From Solanum dulcamara (Eukaryota; Streptophyta; Magnoliopsida; Solanales; Solanaceae), in contig NC_077240.1 of the NCBI RefSeq assembly GCF_947179165.1, forward strand, positions 3,479,501 to 3,543,500: 64,000 nucleotides of DNA. The letters are read 5' to 3'. The notes under the pieces were generated by a model, which was given only the letters and a program-made list of their open reading frames with translations, made no database searches and was not told the origin of the DNA. Below are positions 1 through 12,925 of this stretch, in pieces; position 1 is the stretch's first letter, and every line of letters starts with the position of its first letter. A program made the position numbers and the translations under genes.

Positions 1-390
1 AATATCAACAAATTGGAAAGTGTTTCGATGAAACATTTGAGTGCTAGAGACTAATAAGGGATTGAAACGAGTAATATAAAGTTAAAATTTTAGCATTTTC
101 CTTCTTTTATTGATTTTTTCTTTTCCAATGACTTTGGTTTGAATTATTTTTTGCCTAACTTTTATAGTTTCTTTTGCGTAACTATTTAAGAAGTATTAAT
201 GGAAAGCTGTAATGTTGAATTGGGCAATCGATGTTGCGTAATTAAAGGCATACAATATAACTTAATACATAGTTATTAATTGCTTGTAACGGGTATTATA
301 TATTATACTTCGCTAATAAATACTTCATTCATTTGCATTCATTGTCTTTTATGAGAATAGTTAGGTTTTCCCTTTCTGCTCGAATTAACT
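1..390. other. AT-rich intergenic DNA, nothing recognised
   Basis: No open frame of note, no RNA gene and no clear repeat boundary was seen here. Composition is AT-rich like the other intergenic parts of the window. Confidence 0.5.
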
Positions 391-392
391 TA

Positions 393-646
393 CTCTCCCT
401 CTGTTCACTTTTACTTGTCACTTATTTTTAAAATAAATTTTCATTTTTAATTGTCACTTTTGATATATCAAGAAAAGACAATTATATTTTTTCATTTTTT
501 ACCTTTAGCATTAAATGTTTATTTTTCAAGACCTAATAATAAACATCAATTAATATAGATAGTGTGGTAAAATAACTATATAAATAGTTATTTTCCTAAT
601 GGGTATGCCAAGTCAAACAATGACAAATAAAAATGAATAGAAGGAG
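393..646. mobile_element. Stowaway-like MITE (Tc1/mariner type)
   Basis: The left end begins CTCCCTCTGTTCACTTTTAC and the right end is an imperfect inverted copy ending in GAAGGAG, so terminal inverted repeats of about 25 bp frame 254 bp of AT-rich DNA. A TA dinucleotide flanks each side (391-392 and 647-648), which is the Stowaway target duplication. It has no coding capacity. The CTCCCTC..GGAG termini are typical of plant Stowaway elements. Confidence 0.75.
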
Positions 647-1337
647 TATTTACCAATTTATGTTACTTACATGTATAGATAATCAATGTTGATGGGAGGC
701 AGTCGATAAATGAGTTAAAATATGTGCAAACTGATCTTAACCACGATTGTAAAAAATGGACGCGTGAAATAATCTTTTGAAGTGCTTAAGTTAATTAGTA
801 GTAAGATATTTTGGTATAATACAATAATGTTGCCAACAAAGTGAATGTAGATCATCTTTATATGAATTACGAAAGAATTATAATTCTGACTAACATGAAT
901 TTCAATCAGTAATGAATTTATATCCTTAAAAATTCTCATAATTCAAATGAAACAACATACTTATTCCTTTACTTCCTACCTGTCCGATATTTATACAGAT
1001 ATTCATTTAAAAAGTCAAAATATAACAAGAAAAATTCAAAGGAATTTAACATATAGTAAATAGCTAAATATATATAGTTTCTTTTTACCTATCTACGATA
1101 CTGTCCTAATTTTCAAGCGGAAGATGTTAGTGTCATTAATGGACATCCATGGACAAGAATAGCTCCGGTACTGCTTACGGAGTTGCCACCACTTGTCATC
1201 ATGTATATGGTGGTTCCTCGACTTGTGAAAATGAAGAAATTTTTGGTAGGAAGACGCTCCTCTCTTTAATAGACCTTGCGAGTTGTGCTCTGTGAGCCAC
1301 AAATTTAAATTAGCCGAATTAATAAATGCCAAATAAC

Positions 1338-1340
<3 letters not shown>

Positions 1341-1372
<32 letters not shown>
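1341..1372. repeat. (TA)n microsatellite
   Basis: An uninterrupted run of about 16 TA units. Such tracts vary in length between individuals and would serve as a marker. Confidence 0.9.
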
Positions 1373-1374
<2 letters not shown>

Positions 1375-1636
1375 GACAAAGAAATAGTGAGAAATGCTTT
1401 TTACTTTTTTTTTTCCTTCCTATTTCTCGAACTCTGTACCTTCAAATTTAAACATTCAATAACGTCCTTCCATATGGCTCTTGATGTTTTTGCTTTGTCG
1501 TAGTACTATAAGTAGTTAAACATTACAAATTGAATAAATAAGTTTGGAGTGGAAGTCAAAGGTTATTTTAGGGTAGGAGAATTGATCCATTTTACACACT
1601 GTCCTATTGTCAATCATAATTTTAACTTATTTTAAT

Positions 1637-1652
1637 GTACGTACGTACGTAC
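1637..1652. repeat. (GTAC)n short tandem repeat
   Basis: Four consecutive GTAC tetranucleotides. Each unit is itself a palindrome. No function is implied. Confidence 0.8.
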
Positions 1653-2084
1653 TTGCCCAATTTCCATGACATCCGATCCATCGAGTCTCTTTGAAATTAC
1701 ATGCTTGCTTCTTGTCTAATTCGAGTTGCCCCCTCCTTTATAAATTGTTATCGAGATATCAAAAGGTCATGAAACAACTAATTAAGCAATATACATCATA
1801 TTGTAAACTCTAATATTGTTATAGGATAAAGATAGAGTTATAATTTTAAAAAAATAGGGTAAAGGATTGTTGGGTTTAATTGATAGGTTGAATGAAAAAT
1901 GGAGTGAAAAGAAGTTGAGGAAAAAATGATTTGTTCTCTCTTGCTTTATGAAATAAACATTAGTCTCACATATGTGGTGGAAAGAAAAAGTCTCCTACTT
2001 AAAAGTAGAAGCACTCCTTCATGTTGCTAAAGGGTCAAGAAGAGGATCTCCCCTCGTGCCGTCATCGTCGTCGCTCGATCGACT

Positions 2085-2108
2085 CGGCTACGGCTACGGC
2101 TACGGCTA
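2085..2108. repeat. (GGCTAC)4 hexamer repeat in a GC-richer patch
   Basis: Four near-perfect GGCTAC units sit in a short GC-richer patch (about 2045-2110) that stands out from its AT-rich surroundings. The patch resembles a fragment of a degraded Solanaceae retrotransposon LTR, but no second copy or boundary is visible in the window, so that assignment is only a guess. Confidence 0.6.
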
Positions 2109-2885
2109 GCTGACTTGATCTTAGGAATTAGGATCCATAAAACTCCACAAGGTCTAGCATTATCACAGTCACATTATATTGAAAACATACTTGATAAGTT
2201 CACACTGTGTATTCAGTGGGCTCGATTTTTGTTCTGACATTAATTTTTCCAGATACTGTTATTATTTTCAGTTTCAGTCCAGATTCTGTCTTTTATTACT
2301 TTTAGTAGTTATTGTTACTGTTTTAATATTTACAATACAGTTTACTAACAAGGATGAAATAAAATTATTAAATAATAAGTAAAAGACAAAATGAGAAAAA
2401 AGAGAGGTAATGAAGCAACCACACCACATGGATTCTTAAATAAAATGAATTTTTTTGTTGTTACCTAATAATGAATTTAACAATACATTATAATAAAATT
2501 TAAGTAACAATCAAGATAAATATTATATTTAATATAACCTTACAATACGATAAAATAAACATTTTTCTATGGTAACGCCATGAATGGTGCCAAAATGCAT
2601 GAACAGAACTACTTCCACAATTATGAAATGAAAATTTATATATCATATCTATTTGAATTGTGGAAATATAAGAATCTTTCAAAAAACAAAAATTAAGTTG
2701 ATTCAGAGACTTATATTAGGATCTTGGCTTAATAGTGAATAGAGGAAAAAATTTCGAGTCTTGCAAGTATATATGGATCATCGAATAACTCTTGATCTCT
2801 ATTTGAAGCTTCTTAATTATTTCTGTCGTTATATTAAAATATTTATTTGAATGTATTATTGGTTGCATAATTTTCTCCGAATTTT

Positions 2886-3045
2886 ACAAATATATATATA
2901 TATATATATTATTTTTTTTTCTTTATTTTTTTTACCCCCCATTTTGGAGGATTTATAGTGTTTCCACACTTCCCCTCCAATGTGACTCGAACCCAGGACC
3001 TACCGGTCGTGGGTGGAGGTGCTTAACCATACAAATATATATATA
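2886..3045 (-). mobile_element. tRNA-derived SINE with 15-bp target duplication
   Basis: Read on the minus strand, the body starts at 3030 with a tRNA-like head. It holds a good RNA polymerase III B box (GGTTCGAGTC, complement of 2984-2993) and ends in an A-rich tail around 2911-2940. The 15-mer ACAAATATATATATA occurs on both sides (2886-2900 and 3031-3045), as expected for a target duplication made by LINE machinery. The repeat overlaps a TA microsatellite, so part of the match could be chance. The family name is not known to me. Confidence 0.65.
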
Positions 3046-3649
3046 AGAAATTAAGAAGTGGTATAGGAGGATTCCAAATTAAAGTATTCTATAAAGTATT
3101 CCATTATTAAAAAATATCATCTATCGTCCCTCCTTGTATTTTTTATTTAATTTCTAGACTATGACATTTATATTTTTTTAAAATGTCTCCTTGCACTACA
3201 TGATAGAGAAGTTTCTTCAGTTATACATTACTCTAGCACAAGATTTCCAGAAGGGACAATTTTGGAACTTTTGCACATCTTTTGGAGAGTTTAAATTTTG
3301 TGCGTCATCAACTTCCAAATTAATTCTCCCTCTTGGAAATTGTGAAGGCATGCATGTATTGTATTATTTGGACCAAACAAGAACTAGACATAAAATAAAG
3401 ATATAATCGCAGCCTCCAATAATTATTTTAATAATTAATTACATATTCGAGCTGAAAATAACAGTAAGGTCAACTTACCTCTTATACTTTTCAAATTTCA
3501 GTTCTGAAATTAATTATTGTTATTGGAATTAATTACATATTTGATTTGTTCTATGAATGATTATATATATAAAAAAACTCTAGGCTCTTCGGGGCAATTT
3601 ATGAATAGCTAAATTGTCTAAATTACTAATTTAGTAAGCATCTTATATT

Positions 3650-3896
3650 CTGTCCTTCTCAATTTATGTGATATTTTTTGAATTTTGATATTCAAAAAAA
3701 AAATTCTTTGATAATAATTTTTTATATATCTTTTAAATATTTTAAATTGTCAATTATTATAATTTCTAGTATTTTTTACGTAGTTATCAAATATGTAAAT
3801 TTTATTTTTAGAAATTAAAAACTCTATGATCAAATTCATAGTCAAAATAGATAGTTTGACTATCAAAAAATTTAATTGTGACAAGTAAAAAGAGGG
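3650..3896. mobile_element. Degenerate Stowaway-like MITE
   Basis: The left end (CTGTCCTTCTCAATTTATGTG) and the right end (GTGACAAGTAAAAAGAGGGA) are imperfect inverted repeats of the family described at 393-646. The interior is AT-rich and non-coding. Termini are diverged, so the exact boundaries are approximate. Confidence 0.5.
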
Positions 3897-4491
3897 AAAA
3901 AAAACTTCATGAAACATAACTAAGTACTTTAAATAGTACTTTCAGACTCACAAAACAAGTAGAAGTTGAAAAGAAAGAAAACTAATTTTTCTTTTAAAAA
4001 CTAAAAAAAATAGAGTTGATGAAAAAGCACTGTTTGCTTTTTACCAGAAAGGCAATTTGGAAACAAACTGCATGAATATTTTTTGTACGGTTCGGTTCTG
4101 CCTACTTGTAACCAACTTTCTACCCGACTCGGTTTACTCCCGGTTACTTCGACTGGCATCACCGGTCAATTTACTCTCTTACGTGTCACTCTCTGATTCG
4201 ATAATCCATCGGTAATCATTCTTCTACGAAACGGCCAGATCTTCTTAACGGCATTCCCATGTGCCTCTGCTGTCACCGTTAACGGAGCTATGACCACATG
4301 TTTCTCTTCCCGTAACCGCCTACTTTAATCTCCACCCTATTAAATCTGTGAATTTCCTAATTTGCCCCTACTCTGCTTTTTAACTAATTTCAGCTATCAC
4401 TGCTACTGGAGGAGACGCTTCTCTTTCCAGTTACTTTTTTCATTCCAAGGTAAATTCATATTTATATACTCATTATTTTCATTGTAAAGAC

Positions 4492-5625
4492 ATGAAGACT
4501 TCCATGGGAGACTATCTTAAGAAATGCGAGAAAATCAGAGCTGGGATGAAGGTGAAGGAGATTGGAAATGGAGGTTTGAGGACAAGAGATAATGATGTGG
4601 AGGTTACGAGTAATTCTATGATCTCCTCAACTAAGAGAAGAAAATTTGATGATTCTGTAACTGACGTTGATTTTAGTGAGAATTCAACTTCGCAGGCTAC
4701 ATCTGTAACGTCTGTTCATATTCCGACGAATTCGCAGTGTTCGAGTTGTAATGAGTCTGGTGAAGTTATGATGAAGAATGTATTGGAATCGTTAGATCTG
4801 AAGGTGAGGTTAAATGTAAGAACGCATTTATTTCAAATTTATTGTTTATTTAAATAATCGTTTTTCTCATATGCCATAACTGCTTGAATAAATTCAAATT
4901 CTTATTCGGTTTTAAATTTTGAATTGCTGCAGGCCGAGGAATTCGCAACTGACAATTCGGCTTCTTTTAACGGCGGTTTCAGGTAAACATTACGTTTTTA
5001 TACGGTTCTCTTTTGGCTGTGGCTGTGAGTGTCTTTATTTTCCAACTGGAAACCGTAACTCCAAAAATCTCCTCCACTACTCAAGTTCATTTCATCTTCT
5101 ATATAAGTGCTGTTTTTGCGTGTGTTTACGTTGATGTGGAGAAAATCGTTTCTATTTATCTAATTTTGTTATTGTTGGTTTCTCAATTTTCTTTTGGAGC
5201 AGAGAAAATTTCAAGCCAATTGATCAGCCGAATCTACCTAGTGAGCAGTGTGAAGACTCGGAAGATATGGAGTCATCATCCACAACAACCAACAAATCAT
5301 CTTCGGCTGCCAGTGCTCACCGGAAAAAGGCGTCTGCATCGAAGGTTCCACCAGAAGCGGAAATTGAAGAGTTCTTTTCAGCCGCGGAAAAGCGCGAGCA
5401 AAAAAGATTCGCAGAAAAGTAAGTGCTAAAAGCTGCGGGTGTGCACGATAAGAAAACATACATACACCCCCACGAGCTCATTTTAGTGTGACCCAAAAAA
5501 GGTGAAAAAAAGAGAGGATATGCTAGTAATGATTTCCTGGTAATGGTGCTTGCAGGTACAATTACGATATCGTGAAGGACGCGCCATTAGAGGGACGTTA
5601 CCAGTGGGTTAGTTTGAAGCCTTGA
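4492..5625 (+). CDS. KRP: KRP/ICK cyclin-dependent kinase inhibitor
   Basis: Nuclear inhibitor of plant CDK-cyclin complexes (Kip-related protein) that restrains cell-cycle progression. Four exons join in frame: 4492-4803, 4933-4982, 5203-5418, 5556-5625, with GT..AG introns, giving 215 residues. A second ATG at 4504 would give 211 residues starting MGDYLKKC, which looks like the family N-terminus, so the true start is uncertain. The C-terminal ~42 residues are the diagnostic CDK/cyclin-binding motif: EIEEFFSAAEKREQKRF at the end of exon 3, then YNYDIVKDAPLEGRYQWV in exon 4, ending at the usual short tail. Upstream is a Lys/Arg-rich KRRKFDD segment, a possible nuclear localisation signal, and a Ser/Thr-rich linker. 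The length is typical of plant KRPs. The paralogue number cannot be assigned by eye. Confidence 0.93.
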
Positions 5626-7675
5626 AGAATAAATCAATGAAGAAAAGGAGATGAGAGTACAATTGCTAAAGATGGTTTACACGGCGAGTTTCAAAAAAAA
5701 GGAATCCAATACTCTGATCCTTTTAAATTTCTTTCCATTTCTAGTTTTAGATCAGCATTTACTATTTACTGTTTCAGCTTAGTTTAGCTTTATCGGTGTA
5801 CAGCCATTGGCCTTTCCATATTTGTGTAAAGAAGCTATTTATGTGAAGCCTTCTTGGTTTTAGTAGTGCCATAACTGAACCTTGTTTCTGCAATCTGCAA
5901 CCTTCCCCATGAGTAGGAACTATCAGCATTAAAAAATGTGTGCTTTTTGGTTCTGTTTTTGGATGGTAAAAAGTACACTGAGACTGTGTGCGAGCCAGTG
6001 ATTATCTATCTGTGTTGGGCATGAAAAGATGGTGATGGATCTGGAATTTCAATTTGAAAAATACAATCTAATTAATAAGTATTCTTGTGTGTCCTCTTTG
6101 TTTTTATTAAAAAAAACTTGTTTTATTTGGGCGTAGTTTTGCCTTTTTTTTAAGGGGAGAAGATAACGAACTTGCATAAATGTTGAAAGCTGTACTTTTT
6201 TCTGTTCTGCTTGGAATTATGAAGAGATGATTGATTCTATTTGGAAGTGCCAATTCAATTTTCTGTTTATCTCTCTTTGGTTGGAGAAGGAAGAGCGCGT
6301 CTTTAATAGAAATGTGGGCATGCATATGACTATTTCGTCGGGCATGTGAAAGGACTTGAGAGGATCCATTTAAAGATTTTTGTCATTTAGCTTTTCTGAA
6401 GGGATGGCCATTATACTATTTTGAAGGAAAGAAGTAAATGATATATGCCCACCGGCCAGAAAAATATGAATATGTCTGGTTTGCTTAATTTGCTAGTTGG
6501 TGATGTGGGGATTATATATCTTGTTTCATCAATATTTTGTCTTCTAATCTTCAATATTTCCTAGTGTTTAGCTTTGTTTTACTCTAGAATATTGTAGTTG
6601 GAAAAGACAGTTAAAAGGACATAGTCAACAGTTGATATTATTGAACATTATATTGGGAGATAAAATGATAAGGTACAAACAAAACAGAGAAAGATAGTCA
6701 AATTTTCCAAGAATGGAGTTTAATTTGTAGTAAGGTGGCATAGAACTAATTGGGTACTATTTCGCTTGCTGATCTGTGTGATTCTTGGCATAAAGTTTTT
6801 CTTTGATACTTTATTCTTTTTCAAAAGAAGCCCCATAAAAGGAATAGGAAGAAAAATGTGGGAAGTAGTACACAAAGCCCTTTCCATGGGACCCTTGTGT
6901 CATGCAAGAAAATTCCACCAATCACATGTGAATACCAAAAGAGTTGTATCAACTGTACCTTTTAATAAGTAATAAAATACATGAACTATTTAGTTGGAAA
7001 TTAGACTTCACGATTTGAATAGTAGTTTTTATTTTATTCATGTTTCTATACTACTTATGCTACAGTGTATGTATGTATGTGAGATTGATGTATAGAAGTA
7101 GGAGGGAGGTGTGCACGTGCCGTAGAGGAGTGGGGGTCAGCTGACTTCCATGTGCTGGATCTGATGCATTCAAAATAGAGAGGGAATGTTGTAAATATTA
7201 TAATGGACATTGGATCAATAAAAGAAGAAGAAGGTTGGTTAAAGAGTTTAGTTTCGAATTTGTCACTGATTACAATGCTCAATCCATTAGCAAGTATGAT
7301 CATAAAAATGGATTTCAGTGAGAAGTGGAGAGTAATTAGTAAGTAGCAGACAAAAGTATAGGGGTTGGGGACCATATATATATAGTTGTGTGCTAGTGGA
7401 GTTAGCAGTAAATATATTTCCATTTCTCTTTTCGGCTGAAGCTACTGCCAGTAACCTTGCTGTGACAGTTGCCCTTCCCTACACTCCTAGAGTACAGTTG
7501 TGGTCTATTTCTCTAGTCGAATAATGTGTCACTCTCCCGATCCCATAATAATGTCGAGAGAAAACATTATTTCTTTTGTTATACCAATTAAAACACGAAT
7601 CTTTTTATAAAATTTCAGTCAGTAATCTCTGGAGAAAAGTTTAAGCATTAGAGAATTAATGTCTAAGAAATTGTA
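5626..7675. other. 3' flank of KRP gene and intergenic DNA
   Basis: The first few hundred bases presumably hold the KRP 3' UTR (a T-rich stretch around 5750-5900). No further gene is seen; the open frames here are short, lack family resemblance and have no supporting splice pattern. A TGTATG short repeat and a TA tract occur near 7068-7082 and 7375. Confidence 0.5.
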
Positions 7676-7678
7676 ATT

Positions 7679-7760
7679 ACAACAACATATCAAATATATC
7701 CCACAAATGGAGTCCAGAAAAAATAGTGTGCTCACAATTCTACCTTTATCTTATGAAGAT
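7679..7760. repeat. SINE-like repeat fragment
   Basis: The sequence CAACAACAT..ATCCCACAAATGGAGTC matches a motif common in Solanaceae repeats, in which a (CAA)n tract is followed by a CCCA..GTGGAGTCTGGG core. Related fragments lie at about 33294-33370 and 54886-54950 in this window. It is truncated and diverged. Confidence 0.45.
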
Positions 7761-7939
7761 AAAGATGATATTTTCGTTAGATATTGGGCTCAAGTAAAAA
7801 CATATCAAAAACAAGTATGAAAACAATATGAAATAATAAAATCAAAGAATAAGATGGCAGGAGAGAAACAGAAACTCGACTACCTTCTAACCTTCTATCC
7901 TAATCATTGACCTTCAAATCCTCCTATCTAGAGATGTAA

Positions 7940-8600
7940 GTGTACCATATCCTGTCTAATCATCTATCCTCAATACTCCTTCAGCCTACCTCTACCTCTT
8001 CTCATGCCTCCCTCATCTTGTCCACCACGGAGGCCTCCCACCTAGTCTTGAATATTTTCCTTCCAATCCTATCCCTCATAGTATGCTCATCCATCTCAAC
8101 ATCCTTATTTTCGCTAATTTTATTTTTTAAATGTGCGAATTTTTATTGGCCAACACTATGCCCAATACAACATAGCTGGTCTAACAACAATTTTATACAC
8201 CTTATCTTTAAGTCTTGGTAACACATTTTAATCACATAAAACACCTATGTGAACCACCATTTCATCCACCCGCTCAAATATAAGAGCAACATCATCGTCA
8301 ATCTCCCCGTTTTCTTGAATTACAGACTCAAAATACTTGAAACTTCCTCTCGCCAGAATGAATTTTGCATCGATTTTTACTTTTGCATTTGCCACGTGAG
8401 TTACTTCGCTAAACTCTCTCCAAGGACCATGTCTTAGTCATGCTGAACTTAGACTCTAGGGCATGTATTTAAACCTCCAACCTATTGTTAAATACAATAT
8501 CTCGTCAATCAATATTATGTCATCTACAAATAACATACATCATGACACACCTACTTTTGAATATGTCATGTCAATTCATCCGCAAATTGTTTTTCCCTAC
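7940..8600 (-). pseudogene. Decayed RTE-type LINE reverse transcriptase fragment
   Basis: Read on the minus strand, the conceptual translation, with several frame breaks, resembles the C-terminal half of plant RTE-clade non-LTR reverse transcriptases. Order seen: a segment near 8520-8560 matching the region after the FADD box; ALESKFSMTKT near 8440-8470; FKYFESVIQENGEIDDDV near 8300-8345; a PAMLYWALCW-like segment near 8150-8180; and MLRWM near 8085-8100. Stops and frameshifts interrupt it and the 5' half is missing, so it is a dead fragment. It explains several plus-strand open frames here as shadows. Recognition rests on remembered family sequence. Confidence 0.6.
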
Positions 8601-8869
8601 AATTCCATCATACCAGCTAATGAAAAAGGGAGGGAAGAAGTAGGAAATTAAAATTGACATAAGTCTCCAATAAAAATTACGCAAACTATTAAAGAACTAG
8701 TGACAGAACAAATTGGATATTGGAGATACACATGGATTAATATAAATTTAAGTGAAGATTTTAGTAGGAAAACAGCAACGTGTTCTCATACAGAAAATAT
8801 GCTCAATTTGATACATTGTTATGTATTTTTCTTAATTATAAAACTAAATAAAGTGATTATTTTCTGACC

Positions 8870-9420
8870 CCTCGTTATAGAAGTGTGTGCATCGATTGAT
8901 TCGATTTTATGTATTATCGATTTGATTTATCGATTGTTGATTTTGAAATATGTTAAATCAATAACAAATCAATAAACTATTTTTTAATCGATTTTTGGTT
9001 TATCGATTTTGATCCTTAACGGTTCGATTTTCGGTTTAACCAATAAGAAAATGCTCATAAAATTATTATAAGACTTCTCCAATAATTTGGAGCGACAAAA
9101 CAATAATTTAACTTTACGAAATGCTCATAAATTAGAAACAATAATGACTAATATGAAAAGAACTAGGACAATAATATGAATTGAAAGCTAAAGAGGAAAG
9201 GTAATAACCAATAATGTATTGATATTAATATTTAATATTTATTTAGGGATAAAATAGTAAATTACTATTGTTTTAATGAGTTATTGATACCCAATAACTC
9301 AATATTAAAAATCAATATCAAACCAATAAACTGATAATTTTTTTTTATAAAATAATTAAAAATCTATTAATCTAATAACCAATAGCAACTCAATTTATCG
9401 ATGGATTCAATTTATTTCAG
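8870..9420. repeat. Repetitive AT-rich block rich in ATCGATT motifs
   Basis: Many copies of TCGATT, TATCGAT and ATCAATA occur close together on both strands, a composition seen in Solanaceae MITE-like elements with internal subrepeats. No clean termini or target duplication could be fixed, so the element class is unknown. Confidence 0.35.
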
Positions 9421-9721
9421 AGAGTACTGTACCTGTGAACCACATCCAAATCCGATAGCATAATTTCCATGTGGGCGTATGTCAGGATTCACTTAATTGG
9501 CACAAGTTTATTCTAATACGACGCCGTTATGGACTTTTTCTAGTAGTGGCGGAGGATAATCATCCTAAACGCGTGCTTACAATCTGAGGTGGCACATATG
9601 CGATATTGCACCCACCCACCCGCCCACATTCTACCTTCATCTCTCTACTTCCCGATTCACGTCAAGTTCATTTCCATTAGAGGAACAGGATTTAGTAATC
9701 GGAGTTTTTGTTGTAGCTGTC

Positions 9722-12700
9722 ATGTCAATCGACGGTGGAAGATTTTACTGGGAGAGGAATTCCGATGAAAAGGTCAAAGGAATTGTCATAATCTTTTCTT
9801 GGGTTTCAATTCAGGAAACTGAATTGAAGACTTATGTTAATCTTTATGATTCTCTTGGTTGGAACTCCCTTGTATGCCTTGCTGATTTCGCTACCCTGTA
9901 AGCTCAATTGAACTCTCTTCTTTTTTTCCGGATTGGGAGTGTGATTGTGCGAATTTTGACCTATTTGTAATTTTATCATTCCATTTGTTTTGTGTTTTTT
10001 CTAGTAAAGACCTCAAGATAAATTAGAAGAATATCTAATGAGTAGAACTGGCTTAACGCAAATCTATTATCGACTGTGTAGTAAGTTGTTTTATTTTAGT
10101 ATTGAAATTGGTGTTAGTGGTTATATTGGTTTAGTGTTCATATTTGAGTCTGAATTCAATCAGAGGTAAGGTGTTTAAGATCTGATGGTTTGGTAGTGAG
10201 TTCACATAAATTAGTTATCTTCCTGATACAGGGGAATATTGGGCACATTTTGTATTTGACTTCTCGTCTTTCCTTAAGAGTATCAAGTAGCTTAATTTAG
10301 ATTTGAGTTTACAATTCTGGTTGTGCAAGGGAGCATGCCGGAGTTTCGGCAATTCCTGTTGTATGTAAAGCTTAGTGGCATGGCAATCACATTACACTTT
10401 TCGCAGGATAGGAAATAGCGAGTTCGGTGATGTACATGAGCAGATTAATCTTTTGCAACTTTCTTCATATGAAAGCTTAGGTTCTTTAGGAAGCAGGTAT
10501 ATTGTGTCTTGCCATTCTAACTTCCCCGGAGATTATTATGGGTTTGAAACTTTGAAAGTTGAGATGCACTTGGTGTTGGATTGCTAAAGATTGGTTTCAG
10601 GAATGTCAGTTTTGGCTAAGGATTATCTTGTTTTATAATGTGATTGAAGGAGACAATAGAGAAACCCTGGGTCAGGGGATGGGGCATGGGGCATGGGGCA
10701 TGGTGGGGATGTTATATGATTATTGTGTGGCAGCAGTATGATTTAAATGTACTAGTATGATGCACTGTGTTTGGAAGTGATGGAATTTTTTTACAATTGA
10801 AGCGTCAAGAAGGCGGAAATTTGAATGTAATGCATCTCTGTTCTTGATGCTTCCATAGCCATTGTCATCAAGCTGATTTTGATCATATATTGATTTATTT
10901 GCTGGTTTCCATATTGCAAATATGTCGCAATCTGGATTTTGCCTCTTGTTTTAATACTGCATCATGAACAGTGTACACCGATGAATATTATTTGTTGCTT
11001 TTTCTTTAGTGGGTAGTTTGAAAGTTTGAGCAGTGAATAATCTATGCAGATACATACCTGAGAAGGCTACATCACTGGCATATTCTCTTCTAAGAGAGCT
11101 CGTCGAGGTCAGCTGTTTACCTTTGCTTTTGCTGATGTTAGTATACTTTGTCCTATAGGATTTGTTGACTGTATGAGACAGAATCTGTGAACGATGATGG
11201 GATTATGATGATATAGTCGAAACATGCAGTAGAGTAGTAATTTCTTGGCCCAAATTTCCCATTTTCATGTCCTAATATTCTTGTCTTTAACTATGTAGGA
11301 ACTAAGATGTCGGCCTTGTCCAGTTGTTGTTGCAGCTCTTTCTGGTGGTTCTAAGGCCTGTATGTATAAGTTTTTTCAGGTATTTTGACTTCGACAATCA
11401 CTCACAAGACTTTTTGATGTACACTGTTCCACTTTTGGTTGAATGCATCCTTTCTTTTTGTGTGTTTGCATCCCCTATGCTACCTCGTTGAAGTGTCTTG
11501 TTGGTTTGATCAGCAAATCATGTTGGCCTAAGGATAAAATTCTTGGTCTTTGGTTACTGTAGAGCAATGCGTTTAATACTTTTCGCTTGATGCAGATTGT
11601 TAAAGGGAGATCTGAAGCTCAAGTTAATCTGGTACGCAATTCTGAATCCGCTGTGAGGTTGGAATACATATATTGCTATGTATTCTGAGATCCATATTTC
11701 CCCCTGTGATAAATTATTGATAGCATTAACTATTTATTGAATCTTTCACTCTTTTGCAGGAGGACAGCCAATTGGTCATTAACTGCATCTCAGGTCAAAT
11801 TTATGATTCTTGTCCTGTTGATTTCACTGCAGACTTTGGAACACAATTTGCTGTGCCTCCCACAATTCTAAAGTTCCCCGGCTCCACAAAGCTACTGTCT
11901 CTGGTTGCGAAAGGTTTTACTTCTGGATTGGATGCCTTATTCATAACTAGGTTTGGATCCCAGCGTTCTGAGTATTGGCGTACTCTTTACTCCTCGGTTG
12001 TAAGTTTCAACTAGCCGGAAGTCATTTCGATATTCCTATTATGTTACCCCTCCTAGTTGATTTATCCTGTTCCGCTGCAGAGTTTTGGGGCCCCTTTTCT
12101 CATTTTGTGCTCAGAAAATGATGATATTGCTCCATATCAATCTGTATGTAAATTTGCTCACAGCTTGCAAGACATGGGGGCAGATATCAAAATGATAATG
12201 TGGAAGAATTCCTGTCATGTAGGTCAGTTGATACTACACTAGTCTCTTGATATATTCTTTTCTTGTCATATCATTAGGGCGTTTAAGCATTTTTGTTCTT
12301 TGGACACACTGTTTTCTGTATGTAGCGTTTGTGTCCCTTTTGGTTTTCTGCGGTTACTCTGCAGATATACTGTTGGTTCCAATTTTCTCTGAGTTCCATG
12401 TTTTGAACACGTGCATCAAACATTTATCGTCATCTTGCAGGTATGTACAAGAGTGATCCCATCCAGTACAGCATTGCTATAGATCAACTACTTGCTCATG
12501 CAACTTCAGTTTTCACTAGCAGAATTAAGAAACTAGGAGAGAGAAATGGCTTGGATGATATGCATGATGAGATATCTCACTTGATTTGTGACCTCCAAAA
12601 TGCAGCAGCTGACTCGAATGGAAGTTTAAGAAGAGTTGCAGGGGGGCCAAATGATCACTTTTTCTTGCCAAGTTCATCCAACCGTCAAAATGTTAGTGAT

Positions 12701-12925
12701 TCTGGCTCTTCCTCTGAAGAAAGAAAAGATCTGCCTATTTGGCCAAATCCCAGTTTAAGTGCACACACTGTGCTTGGACAAATCCTTTTTGATGCTTGTG
12801 TTCCTAAGAATGTTGAAGGTTGGGATGTTAAGTATACTTCTTCCTTAAAAGGCCAACCATTTTCCTCAGCGCGTAAGCATTCACCGCTAAATGCCATCAA
12901 AAACTTCCGCCGTTCTCGGTTATGA
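9722..12925 (+). CDS. DUF829/TMEM53-like alpha/beta-hydrolase-fold protein
   Basis: Seven exons join in frame: 9722-9897, 11050-11107, 11299-11379, 11596-11631, 11760-11999, 12081-12222, 12441-12925, giving 405 residues. The N-terminal domain has KVKGIVIIFSWVS, the first strand of the DUF829 fold, then a helix with ETELKTYVNLYDSLGWNSLV. VVVAALSGGSKACMY follows in exon 3, where hydrolases carry the nucleophile elbow; here it reads SGGSK rather than classical GxSxG. Exon 6 carries FGAPFLILCSENDDIAPYQSV, the strand and acidic turn expected for the catalytic Asp region, and ends at a His (SCHV) in a suitable place for the third triad member. The last exon adds a Ser-rich tail ending in a basic NFRRSRL. 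The family's biochemical role in plants is not established; the animal relative TMEM53 is a nuclear-envelope protein. Exon phases and length support a functional gene. Confidence 0.88.

Noticed and set aside
1093..1332. Minus-strand open frame of 79 codons
   Set aside because: No family resemblance, no promoter, splice or homology support; ends in a TA microsatellite flank. Not reported as a gene.
5238..5459. Minus-strand open frame opposite KRP exon 3
   Set aside because: Shadow of the KRP coding exon; the KRP frame explains the sequence.
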